In this document: in pieces, positions 33,471 through 43,021 of the stretch
How positions within the stretch are numbered: position 1 is the first letter of the stretch
Layout: each line of letters opens with the position of its first letter
NCBI GenBank assembly: GCA_029582155.1
Contig: CM055907.1
Span: 13,103,492-13,167,491, forward strand
DNA from: Panopea generosa
Lineage: Eukaryota; Mollusca; Bivalvia; Adapedonta; Hiatellidae
Reading direction: 5' to 3'
Length of the DNA stretch: 64,000 nt
Notes under the pieces: model-generated
Told to the model about the DNA's origin: nothing
The model's database searches: none
What the model saw: the letters and a program-made list of their open reading frames with translations, nothing else
Position numbers and translations under genes: made by a program

Positions 33471-33677
33471 CAGTATCCGTGATGATTGATATACGACATT
33501 GTGTCTCATAATCATTCGTGTCTCACCACTGATTCAAGTGGGAAAGTTATCAGTTACTTGCAGAGATGGGGTGTGCTCGAGTACTGGTAAATCCCAGGAA
33601 ACAGTGGTTAGGTTAACTGATCGTCTATTAGCCCTCGATGGCATAAAAATGATGGTAAATATGCAATCAATCAATCA
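33471..33677 (+). mobile_element. SINE family A, 5'-truncated
   Basis: Begins TCCGTGATGATTGATATACG and ends AATCAATCAATCAAAC. The tRNA head is missing. A 71-codon open frame inside is just SINE sequence. Confidence 0.8.
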
Positions 33678-33917
33678 AACCACTCACGTACTCCATATCG
33701 CAATACAGTGTTAACATTACAATTCAGTCAGTACAGGCAACATAATAAGTGCGAATAACCAACTTAGACTTTTTCATGGTAAATTTTCTCTATAACGCAG
33801 TTCCATATATATCACTGTTTCATTCTGTGGGTTCTGGGATATGTGTAAAATGGAACCCAAGTAAATGTGGAACTGATTTGTTTTCTGGCAAAAAATAACC
33901 AGTCTGATTGTGCCTGG

Positions 33918-34095
33918 TTTTAGTAAATATTTATTTTGTTTGTTATTTCCATCAGTGTAAGTGGTATTGTAGTTTGTTTTATTAGTGTGGTTTTAGTAAA
34001 TATTCAATTTGTTTGTTATTTCCATCAGTGTAAGTGATATTGTAGTTTGTTTTATTAGTGTCGTTTTAGTAAATATTCAATTTGTTTGTTATATG
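33918..34095. repeat. 73-bp tandem repeat, about 2.4 copies
   Basis: TGTTATTTCCATCAGTGTAA recurs at 33941 and 34014, and TTGTTTGTTAT starts a third unit near 34083; exact 73-bp spacing. Confidence 0.85.
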
Positions 34096-34429
34096 CACAA
34101 ACATATCACTTTCTTCCAAACATAAACAAACACGAAATATTTATGTGCAAGCATGCACAAAGAAATAGGAGTAATTATTTCGCTAGAGTTAAATATACAT
34201 GTAATAATAATTCAAAGAAAATCAAGCATAAGGTTTCACGTACTACACAGTTGAATTTTGTTCTTTGTTCTTTATAAAATAAGGTATATGATTTCCATGT
34301 TAATTATTATATATATATATAAAATTATTCCATACAGAAATTTTTTTCATATCAGGAATGTATCCCAAAATAAAAATGCACAATTACTGGTAGATTGGCC
34401 AGCTTTGTTTTTTTTAAAAGAGGGTACAG

Positions 34430-34810
34430 TGGCACCCTATGATTTTTTAAAAAAAACCTTCGTAAAAGCTGCGTAAACAAAGGGACTGTGTAATAGCTTC
34501 GTATATGCAGCTTTAACGTAGCTAAAACGTACGTAAAAGCTTGCGGTATGGGCACCTACGTAAACGCAGCTTTTACGAAGGACCTTCATAAAAGCTGCGT
34601 ATATGGAGGGGCTGCATAAACTCAGCTTTTACTCAACTAAAACGTACGTAAAAGCCAGCGGTATTGGCACCTGCGTAAATGCAACTTTTGCACTGCTTTT
34701 ACAAAGATCTTTGTATAAGCTGCGTATACGCAGGTGCCAATACCACAAGCTTTTACATACGTTTTAGCTACGTAAACGCAGCTATTTAGCTACGTTAAAT
34801 GTACGTTTTA
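34430..34810. repeat. Complex inverted-repeat element (GCTTTTACGTACG motifs)
   Basis: AGCTAAAACGTACGTAAAAG then CTTGCGGTATGGGCACCT (34517-34554) faces AGGTGCCAATACCACAAGCT then TTTACATACGTTTTAGCT (34731-34768). Several further CGCAGCTTTTAC / GTAAAAGCTGCG pairs lie between and outside. Strong foldback potential; likely a MITE-like element, ends not defined. Confidence 0.6.
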
Positions 34811-35073
34811 TGTAGAATATTTTGACAAGGGCAGTAACAACTATATGTATTAAATTAAAACATCCGATAATTCCTCCTAGTCATCAAACCTACTGAAATA
34901 ACCAAGTTTGATAACTCTTGATTGAATTTAGTACAAATGATGGCCCTTGTTCGACTTACAACTTTGGTTAAAGTTTTGCGTGCCGGCAACTATCATGCAT
35001 ATTATATTTCAGTAACCACTTATGGAATTGATTTATAACTTTACAAAAGTGTTCAGCTGTATCTGATAATCAA

Positions 35074-35137
<64 letters not shown>
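35074..35137. repeat. (GTCT)n microsatellite
   Basis: About 16 uninterrupted GTCT units, followed by a short minus-strand SINE-A scrap (ATGAGACAAATGACAATGAG). Confidence 0.95.
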
Positions 35138-35138
<1 letters not shown>

Positions 35139-35229
35139 ATGAGACAAATGACAATGAGGCGCAATGCCGTATATCAGTGAATCATTACAGAGACTATGGT
35201 TGTGGGTGTGTCACTTTTGGTAGAGAGTT

Positions 35230-35632
35230 GAATGTCAAACAAGAAAGTCGAGTATCGAGTATGAATGTCGAGTAAGAATGTCGAGTGTAGAGTAGGAAGT
35301 TGAGTGTCGAGTGAGAAAATCGAGTGTCGAGTAAGAAAGTTGAGTGTCGAGTGAGAAAATCGAGTGTCTAGTAAGACAGTCGAGTGCCGAGTGAGAAAGT
35401 CAAATGTCGAGTGAGAAAGTCGAGTGTCTTGTAAGACAGTCTAGTGTCGAGTGAGAAAGTCCAGTGTCGAGTACGAAAGTTGAGTGTCGAGTGAGAAAAT
35501 CGAGTGTCTAGTAAGACAGTCAGGTGCCGAGTGAGAATTCGAATGTCGAGTGAGAAAGTCAAGTGTCGAGTAAGAATGTTTAGTGTCGATTAAGAAAATC
35601 GAGTGTCGAGTGAGAAAGTCGAGTGTCGAGAA
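35230..35632. repeat. ~20-bp minisatellite (GAGTGTCGAGTGAGAAAGTC)
   Basis: About 20 imperfect copies of a 20-bp unit with spreading substitutions (GAGTAAG, GAAAAT, GACAG). Minus-strand frame 35368-35562 is a by-product. Confidence 0.9.
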
Positions 35633-36277
35633 AATATTTTTGTTAAAAGTAGGATACTTTTTGTGATGACGGCTTTTATGGAGGGTCTATCATTTGTATG
35701 AGATGAATTGAAGAAACAAATCCATCATCAGTTTTATCCATGCGGAACCCTCTGGGTCAAAATTGCTGCAGAGAACTTGGCAGAGTATTGTATCTGCATG
35801 TAAGTTTGACCAAGATGGTGATATTTTTTTCTATTACACAAGAATTCTCATGGTGGATTTCTATATTCTTACTCGACTCTCGGCTGTCTTAATCAACACC
35901 GAGTCTCGATTGTCTTACATGACACTAAACATTTGTCATTCAACCGACATTCAATTTTTTAACTCAACAGTTAGAAATCCTATTTAGATTCCAATCATAA
36001 TTAAGAAACATTTGTTTCACTTACCTTACTTTATTCTAGGATAAGTTTGCAATTTTCTCTGTCATTTAAAACTGTTATGTGGGTTCAAAATAAGGAAGAA
36101 ACTTTGATGGTTTTCAATTAAATATTTACCTCACACATAACAATATTTATTTTGTTATATATATATTCATCGTTTTGTTTAAATGAAATACACGAGTATC
36201 GCGTTTCCCTGTTTTTGATTTTCCATTTCTAGTTATTGAAGAAAGAGAAGAAAAAGAAGAAAAATAAGGAGGCAAGG

Positions 36278-36573
36278 ATTGATTGATTTATTGAATATTA
36301 AGTTTCATTTTTATGCTATCGATGGCTAACAGACGATCAGTTAACCTAACGACTGTTTCCCGGGGTCCGGAAAGGTTAACCAGTACTTGAGCACACCCCA
36401 TCTCCGCAAGCAACTGATAATTGTCCCACTTGAATCAGTGGTGAGAGACGAATGATAATGAGACACAATGTCGTATATCAGTCATCACGGAAAGTATTAC
36501 CGGGCAGGGATTCGAACTCACGACCCCTGGATTGATAGTCAGACGCGTTACCGACTGAGCTACTCAGGCCCGG
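36278..36573 (-). mobile_element. SINE family A in unit 1, copy A
   Basis: Full-length minus-strand copy from TGATTGATTTATTGAATATT to CAGGCCCGG. Its orthologue in copy B is at 53820-54111. Confidence 0.88.
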
Positions 36574-36739
36574 CTCAGTGAAAGAAATTTAACAATTGTG
36601 TTGTGTTGATAAGACATTGTGTTTAACTAGCTATTTAATGCAAACTGTTTACACGATAAAACACCTATTATGAACACAGTCAGCCTAATGACAGCCTACC
36701 AAAACACAGTCATATCTAATGCATTTAACGCATCATTAG

Positions 36740-36960
36740 GCGAAGAAGAAGAAGAAGACTAAACACAGTTTCTTCATCAAAGTACAATGTTGCAGTAACA
36801 AGTATATTTAAACACATAAACTCAAAACGAGATGAGTGACTAACATGTGTATATTTAATATACAACATACATACACACACAGACACACTATACACATATG
36901 CGTATGTGTACACAATCACACAATCACAATCACTACACACAAGCTCACACACCACATTGA
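36740..36960. repeat. GAA microsatellite and AC-rich stretch in unit 1
   Basis: (GAA)5 at 36741-36758 (longer in copy B, near 54281-54303) and CACACA-rich sequence at 36868-36956. Confidence 0.8.
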
Positions 36961-37315
36961 CATTTCAAAAATCATTTAAAGTAGATTATAGCACAGAAGT
37001 TGTTTTCCAAACTAGCACTTCCGGTACTCTTTTAAAATTTGGAAATCCCAGACTTCCTTAGTTACCAAGTTAAGATTTTTTAAAGACGAAATATTTTAGC
37101 TAAGAATTATTATTTTCTTAAACTTGATTTTAGCTAAGATTCGTCTTAGTAGTTTTATGAATCTCACTTAAATCAAGAAATTGTTTTCACCTTAGCTAAG
37201 AAAATATTACTGAATTAAGATATTTTCTAAACGAAAATCTAAGAAGCTTTGTGAACATGGCCCCTGATCCCGACCGAATTCTATTGCGATGCATACATAC
37301 GTACATATATGGTAT

Positions 37316-37402
37316 GATGAACAATACCTGGCTCGAACAACCGTTAACTCGAAGTATTTTGTCCAGTCCCGTCGGGTTCGAGCCATTGAAGTTCTACTGT
37401 AT
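37316..37402. mobile_element. Possible CAGT-ended DNA transposon fragment
   Basis: On the minus strand TACAGTAGAACTTCAATGGC then TCGAACCCGACGGGAC starts with TA-CAGT like a pogo/Tigger end. Only one end is visible. Copy B carries it too (near 54855-54925). Confidence 0.3.
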
Positions 37403-37508
37403 TGCTTTTTACATGGACTTAATATACTAGTAATATGTCAAAGAAATTAATATACATTGATAAAAACATTGAATTAACAACACATCAAAACTGTAGTACT
37501 ATAATAGT

Positions 37509-37603
37509 TGTTAGTTATTAAGTTTCGCTTTCGACATTTTTAGGTCATATCGCGAAGGGATCGAAACCCACGACCTACCACTAGACCACTGCTGCGGTCT
37601 GCA
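37509..37603 (-). mobile_element. Internally deleted SINE-B in unit 1, copy A
   Basis: Minus strand: CGCAGCAGTGGTCTAGTGGT then GGTCGTGGGTTTCGATCCCT joined directly to the SINE 3' part CGCGATATGACCTAAAAATG TCGAAAGCG. About 200 bp of body are gone. Flanks AGTACTATAATAG / AGTACTATTATAG look like target duplications. Copy B equivalent near 55030-55125. Confidence 0.75.
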
Positions 37604-37753
37604 GTACTATTATAGATGTATTCGATGTGCAATGACACAATACTACATAAGGACTAATATTTGTATACGTTAAGAATTGACAACCGGTGTCTACGCCATT
37701 TTCTTGCATTCGATATTTACAAACTCATCTGATAAACCCTGCCGATTGTTTGT

Positions 37754-38080
37754 TTGAAGTTAAGCCTACTTATTAACTGTCTGTATCATATAGATATCAA
37801 AGTTGCATCAAAAACTGATGCCTGCCAATTAACAACTAACAGGATTCCTAATACTTGTGTATTAAATTCATTTCTATTTGATCTTGACAAAACGGATATT
37901 CTCTTAGTATCATATTGCCAGAAATTACATAAGTCAGTAAAAGAGGAGGAACAACAAACAGACTACAAAGTAGCCGTTATGAGAGCGTCTTCCTACGGTG
38001 TCCCTTTGGGACCACCGTGGCATATTTCTTGTTTAAATTACGTCAAGTCGAAACAACGAAAACTTTTCACAATCGTATAG
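37754..38080 (+). pseudogene. 108-codon open frame of unknown origin, tail from a MITE (copy A)
   Basis: Reads MKLSLLINCLYHIDIKVASK then NRIPNTCVLNSFLFDLDKTD and VAVMRASSYGVPLG; from 38013 the codons come from the inserted MITE. The copy B frame (55231-55608) starts further upstream and differs at a few residues. No family recognised; it may be the 5' part of the transposon gene whose 3' part follows. Coding status doubtful. Confidence 0.3.
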
Positions 38081-38248
38081 TTCCGGCTTTTCACCATCGT
38101 AGTTTCGACTTTTGATCATCGTTGTTTCAATATTTTCGCCATCGTAGTTACGACTTTTTTTACTATCGTAGTGTTTCGGCTCTTCACCATCGTTGTTTCG
38201 ACTTTTCACCATCGCAATTTCGTTGTTTCGACTAAATATGCCACGGTG
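38013..38248. mobile_element. MITE with CACCGTGGCATATTT ends (copy A)
   Basis: Perfect 15-bp inverted ends CACCGTGGCATATTT / AAATATGCCACGGTG, and inside them GTCGAAACAACGAAA / TTTCGTTGTTTCGAC. The core is a degenerate ~21-bp tandem of CTTTTCACCATCGTAGTTTC. Orthologue in copy B: 55541-55773. No target duplication recognised. Confidence 0.85.
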
Positions 38249-38427
38249 AGTATTAAATCAAATACAATTTAAAAAAACAGGTTAATTTGCTTTTGAACTG
38301 TTAACTATATCTTGGCATTTATTAAACTGTATAAAAGTTGTTGTACGTAAACGTCAAATATGATTTGTTGATTTAATTTCGGATAAATTCGTTTTCGGAT
38401 AGATCTTCAGTTTGTTTCTGTTTCTGG

Positions 38428-39290
38428 ATGTATATGCAATCATTGTTATTATTAGAGATACTTACTAGAATAGAAAGGAAATCAGACGGAGAAAGCCTAG
38501 AGACAACCGTATGTTTCTATATGGATAAAGTCCTTACATGCTCTCTTGCAAATATTTCCAATTTCTATCATAAACGGAAAGTTAACGCCTACAACCTAAC
38601 CGCCCACTGCTCAGAATATAAAATAGCGTATAAAATTATGTGGAACAAATGCTGGAAGAGTGGCAAAAGAAATATCGAGTGCTCTACTTGTCATTTAGGA
38701 AAAAATAGTTGAAAACTGTCCAAACACAAGTAAGTTGATACTGTGGTCGGATTCGGACAACAGAAAGAAACAGCCCTATAAGTTTTGTGCTTTAGATATT
38801 TCTACAGCGTCATTCACAGCTAGTATCTATTAAATGGAAACAATGATGTACTTCAGGACACATTCAGAAAGTGGATTATAATCACTCCCATAGTGAAAGA
38901 AATCTGTGCAAATCTGACATCTACAGTCCTCTGAGTTTAATATGGAGCATTTGAGAAATTCGGAAAGCAACAATAATAATTCAGAAGATGAAAAATGCTG
39001 AACTATTTGATTTTTAAACAGCAGTGTTAACACTTAAAGATATCCCATATACAAAGATGAAATCCCATATGTATCTGGGAGCCTTGCCATTTACAATATT
39101 TTTCAAGGTTTCCCTTGCAAACGGCTGCAATGTATTTGAAGTATGTGTTATGCGACACACACGGAATAAGGACAACCCAATACTACCAACAGTACGTCAA
39201 TTAAATAAAGCACCAGATATTAGCGACGCCAAGAAGAAAGATATTGAGGACATGTTGAAATTGAAAATTGGCAATAAAAGACGAAACTAG
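38428..39290 (+). pseudogene. Dead gene of an uncharacterised transposon-protein family (unit 1, copy A)
   Basis: Successive blocks in shifting frames: 38428-38712 (ESLETTVCFYMDKVLTCSLA, NFYHKRKVNAYNLTAHCSEY); then after a +1 shift at the A run near 38700, EKIVENCPNTSKLILWSDSD; then YNHSHSERNLCKSDIYSPLS near 38880; and 39024-39290 (LTLKDIPYTKMKSHMYLGAL, FFKVSLANGC, PDISDAKKKDIEDMLKLKI). The order VICFD-like strand, YKRKLxVYNLTAH, LWSDSCxPQNRN, VPYTKxK and a C-terminal helix is that of a widespread invertebrate protein family found in many copies, probably an RNase H-like transposase (recalled, possibly the DUF7869 type). Several stops and frameshifts, shared with copy B, show it died before the duplication. 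Confidence 0.65.
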
Positions 39291-39346
39291 AAATTGCTAT
39301 AAACATTGATAACAAAAGTTTACAGTTTTGAGACACTGTTTGTCAT

Positions 39347-39662
39347 TGTAGCACGCTAAAACAACACTTATTCCAAAAAAATATTAAAAATTCTCCACTA
39401 TATACATGTGGAGCAATTGAAAGTACAAATCATTACCTCCTCGTCTGTCCTATTTATCATATTGAACGCGCTACACTTCTCGATCAATCTCTCATATATG
39501 CACTGTTACCGTTCACACACTTCTCTTTGGATAACCTCATCTCCCCCACAATACTAACAGCGAAATTTTTAAAGCTGTCCACAAATATATACTCACGAGT
39601 AAGTGTTTTAATAACGAAAACTAAAAACTTATCTAACAACGCTGTAAAGCTGTAGACTTGTA

Positions 39663-39709
<47 letters not shown>
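39347..39709 (+). mobile_element. 5'-truncated LINE with ORF2 C-terminus and (TAA)n tail
   Basis: From TGT at 39347, 102 codons are open to TAG at 39653: STLKQHLFQKNIKNSPLYTC then GAIESTNHYLLVCPIYHIER. The CxCG-x-xESTNHYLLxCP pattern is the Cys/His motif after the reverse transcriptase in many non-LTR retrotransposons. A (TAA)16 tail follows within 10 bp of the stop. The LINE starts exactly where unit 1 homology to copy B ends. Confidence 0.78.
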
Positions 39710-39710
<1 letters not shown>

Positions 39711-40840
39711 CTATATGATGCTTTTCTGTTTCCCTTTGCTCGCTCGCCTTAGTCCTGAACTCGTCCGCCTTTTTTTTTTTTCTGTTTATTTTTCTTTAAT
39801 TCTAATTTATATGATTAATTATAAACTTTTGTTTTCTTTCAAAACTTAACAAGACATACAACTATCGATGTAAAAATCATATATCTTTTATAGAACTGTA
39901 TTTTGTTAATATATCAAAACTAATCTAATGAATCTTCGCCACCTTACACAAATGTTTGTATAAGTTACTGAGGAGAGAAACTATATAAGAAATATTTTCT
40001 TTCGTTTCAGTCCTTTTACTATATATGTTGTGGAATATGCTGTACAAAATGTATGAATAAATATGTTTAAACCAAAACAAGTACATTAAAACATGATCTT
40101 ACGTAAATAATAGTGATAATGATAATAATGTATATTTAGTATTGGAGATAGTGCGTGAGCACGGCACCAATATAACAAAAGCTGTGAAATACATACAATA
40201 GTACACATGTAGACAGACGCAAGGCTATTACAGTATAGAAATGTTCTTTATTGATTTAGTCAGGTATGTATATAAACGACAGGCTGAAAACAGCACTTTT
40301 AAAATAGTGAGGGAGACAACGACGTACAAAGGTGCGTTTTGTGGTGTGTGTGTGTGTGTGTGTGTTTCAATGGAGTCATAAATAGGAATAAGTTGTTGAT
40401 TTTTACATCTTAGTCATTATTTCACGGTTGGACTTTATGATTTTTATCAATCAATTGATAATGAAGCTATGATTAAAAAAAACAATTAAAAATAAAGTTT
40501 GGTAGTTATATACATATACAGGAATAAAACTGTTACCTACTTTTGCATATTTAAATAAATTATTGTAATGACTGGATAAATTCAGAAAAAATTATAACAG
40601 AAAGGACTTCAAAACGTTTAAAAAATCTTACATGAATTATAATGTTACGAGAGATGTTTAGTATTTAACAAATAAACACACATACTGAATATAAAATGCT
40701 GCATCGTGTAATGACAGTTTAATTGACAGTGGAGCAGCATAAAGAGTATTATCTGGAACTTATTTGTTAAAAGGAAGGTTCCTTCTTTTGATTGAAGAAC
40801 AACAATGATAATGAAAAGAAGAAGAAGTAAATGCATTTGT
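39710..40840. other. Spacer upstream of the GPCR gene
   Basis: No exon recognised. Contains a (TG)11 run at 40344-40365 and a poly-T tract near 39770. Some of this may be GPCR promoter or 5' UTR. Confidence 0.45.
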
Positions 40841-40850
40841 TATTTGAAAG

Positions 40851-41180
40851 GACGCAGACCCCTATGAACATGATATTATTAAAAGCAGACAATGCGCGGA
40901 AACCAGTACATTGTAACTGAATTTGCAACTTAAAAGGACGCAGACCTCTGTGAACATGATATTATAAAAACAGACAACGTGTGGAAAACAGGGAAAAATA
41001 GAAGTAACTGCATGTGCAATTTAAAAGAACGCAGACCCCTGTGAACATGATATTATAAAAAGCAGACAACGCGCGGAAAACGGAAAAACAGGAGTAACTG
41101 CAATTACAATTGAAAAATACACATACCCCTCTGAACATAATATTCTTTAAGCAGACAAAGTGCGGGTAAACGGACCTATA
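40851..41180 (+). repeat. 86-90-bp direct repeat, 4 units, running into the GPCR start
   Basis: GACGCAGACCCCTATGAACA then TGATATTAT...AGCAGACAA recurs at 40851, 40937, 41027 and 41117. The last unit (AGCAGACAAAGTGCGGGTAA then ACGGACC) ends at the GPCR ATG (41185). It is either a repeated 5' UTR or promoter element; function not shown. Confidence 0.85.
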
Positions 41181-41184
41181 GAGA

Positions 41185-42168
41185 ATGGTATCAGAAAACG
41201 ACGATGCATCCATCACGATGGTTTACTGGGCGGCAGGCGTACCGACTTTTATTTTCAGTTGTATCATTTTCACGGCGGTTCGTCGCACACGTCGAATACC
41301 TTATGCGTCTCGTTTGCTGTCCACCGGTCTGCTTATTTTTGATATGCTATTTATAATTGCAGCACTAGCGCGAAATCTGACTATTTCCGTTCCCATCGTC
41401 AACTTGCAGCTTAACGTGACAAAAATGATTGCCGTGCAACTTGCCTACTCGACAGTTGCTCTAATGTCACTTGAGCGCTTTATCGTGATCGCTTGGCCAA
41501 ACTTTTACCTCAGGTATGGATCTAAAAGGAGAATCAGGCTCAACGTGTTCATTATTTGGTCATGTGTCGTGGTCCTTTTCTTGATGGTGCGCTATGGCAT
41601 CTGTCCTATAACGAACGATCTGTATGACGTGATCGCAACGGCGGGCACGTGCCACCAGGTAGTGACCGTGTTTTACAGCGGGTTGGTAGGGTCGGCGTTG
41701 TGTACGTCGTTCGTGAGTTATATAAAAATATTCAGGGTGATACGGAACCAGAGCGGAGACCAGTGCACTTCATACAAATCCGCAGCATCCATTTTAAAAA
41801 AGTACAAATCCACTTCGGTTGTGATTTTGTATATCTTAACAATAAGTTTGACCTCATTTGCTTACGCCGTCGTCATAGTGCTTATACGCCGGAACATCAT
41901 TGACCCGTCAATGATTAGAACGTTAACAGATAGTATTCATTTCGTCAATTGCATTGTCGACCCTTTCCTGTATGCGTTGTGGTTCAGGGAGAGTCGAATG
42001 GAATGTTTAAAATTGGTGGCGCCGTTCAGCGGGAGACTGCAACAGAAGATAGAGACGATGAGGATAGAGGTGTTCAGCATAGTAATCACGACCACGAAGA
42101 GCAGTACTTCCGGTATAACGGTATCAAGTGAGCCCGGAAGCATTCCGGATTCTGTTAGACGTTATTGA
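41185..42168 (+). CDS. Class A (rhodopsin-like) G protein-coupled receptor, intronless
   Basis: 327 residues in one exon; the ATG has A at -3 and G at +4, a strong start context. Seven hydrophobic segments at about 12-32, 42-62, 78-103, 118-137, 158-182, 210-234 and 248-268. Class A marks: D53 in TM2 (LLIFDML), E97-R98-F99 in place of DRY at the end of TM3 (MSLERFIVIAWP), W125 in TM4 (IIWSCVV), and N255...D259-P260-x-x-Y263 in TM7 (NPxxY variant DPFLY). Cys156 sits in the second extracellular loop, but no Cys is visible at the top of TM3, and TM6 lacks CWxP, so it is divergent. Very short N-terminus, sequons at N64 and N77, Ser/Thr-rich tail suitable for arrestin kinases. Acts at the plasma membrane through G proteins; ligand unknown. 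Such intronless lineage-expanded receptors are common in molluscs. No polar neighbour gene within the window. Confidence 0.9.
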   Translation: MVSENDDASITMVYWAAGVPTFIFSCIIFTAVRRTRRIPYASRLLSTGLLIFDMLFIIAALARNLTISVPIVNLQLNVTKMIAVQLAYSTVALMSLERFIVIAWPNFYLRYGSKRRIRLNVFIIWSCVVVLFLMVRYGICPITNDLYDVIATAGTCHQVVTVFYSGLVGSALCTSFVSYIKIFRVIRNQSGDQCTSYKSAASILKKYKSTSVVILYILTISLTSFAYAVVIVLIRRNIIDPSMIRTLTDSIHFVNCIVDPFLYALWFRESRMECLKLVAPFSGRLQQKIETMRIEVFSIVITTTKSSTSGITVSSEPGSIPDSVRRY

Positions 42169-42490
42169 ACATAAACAGGAAACTTGCATCTCCTGACTAA
42201 ATGTTGATAAGGTAGCACAACATTTATGTTGCATACGAAAACAATATTAAAAATTTAGAATTTGCTTACAACAAATTATTGAAAAGCTTTGAAATAATTG
42301 GTGCGGCATGCCGCAACCGTGGCATAATGATTCACAACGTTTTTGATGTCCATTTCATTTCGGATGCTGTCGAGCCGGGGGAACATACGCTGACAGCGTA
42401 TACAGAGTAAAAAGTAAACAAATAACAAACACTTGTACTGTTGTTTCTGCAAAAAAAGTTTCAACATAAAACACGAAATATTTATTATCT
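42169..42490. other. 3' flank of the GPCR gene
   Basis: No AATAAA close to the stop; ATTAAA at about 42246 is the nearest candidate polyadenylation signal. Nothing else recognised. Confidence 0.4.
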
Positions 42491-42496
42491 TTCATA

Positions 42497-42684
42497 CGTT
42501 CGTTCGTTCGTTCGTTCGTTCGTTCGTTCGTTCGTTCATTTATTCATTCATTCCTTAATTTAGTTATTTCATTTATTCATTCGTTCATTTTTCCATTCAT
42601 TCTATCATTCATTCATTCATTTACTCATTCATTAATTCATTTATTTATTTATGTATTGATTTATTGATTTATCCGTTTCTTCAT

Positions 42685-42723
<39 letters not shown>

Positions 42724-42990
42724 TTTGTTTGTGTAATCGTTCATTCATTCATTTATTCATTCATTCATTCATTCATTCATTCATTCATTCATTCATTCAT
42801 TCATTCATTTATTCATTTGATTTTCATTTGATTTTCATCTATTCATATATTCATTCATTTTGACATTTGTTTTTTTTTTTATTGATTCATTTATTCATTG
42901 ATTAATTTATACCCTAAATAATTTATCCATTTATACGTTTATTCGATTTTTTAATTCAATCATTCATTTATTTACACAATCGATATGCTT
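42497..42990. repeat. Compound tetranucleotide array (CGTT, ATTC, TTTA)
   Basis: (CGTT)10 at 42497-42537 passes into ATTC/TTTA variants, (TTTA)13 near 42673-42726 and (ATTC)14 near 42745-42810, then fades out. Confidence 0.92.
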
Positions 42991-43021
42991 ACATATTTCT
43001 GACATAAGTTGTGTTCATATT

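Larger units (their letters stand above)
35951..39346 (+). repeat. Duplication unit 1, copy A (3.4 kb)
   Basis: Matches 48501-56866 on the same strand once the ~5-kb insertion 48737-53719 is removed. Shared contents: a family A SINE, a deleted SINE-B, a CACCGTGG-ended MITE and a dead transposon-protein gene. All therefore predate the duplication. The right end coincides with a truncated LINE. Confidence 0.92.

Noticed and set aside
35230-35632. Telomere-like or regulatory repeat
   Set aside because: The 20-bp unit has no match to telomeric repeats, and substitutions are random; treated as an ordinary minisatellite.
38830-39033. 67-codon minus-strand frame (and its copy at 56354)
   Set aside because: Antisense of the dead transposon-protein gene, whose sense blocks are recognisable.
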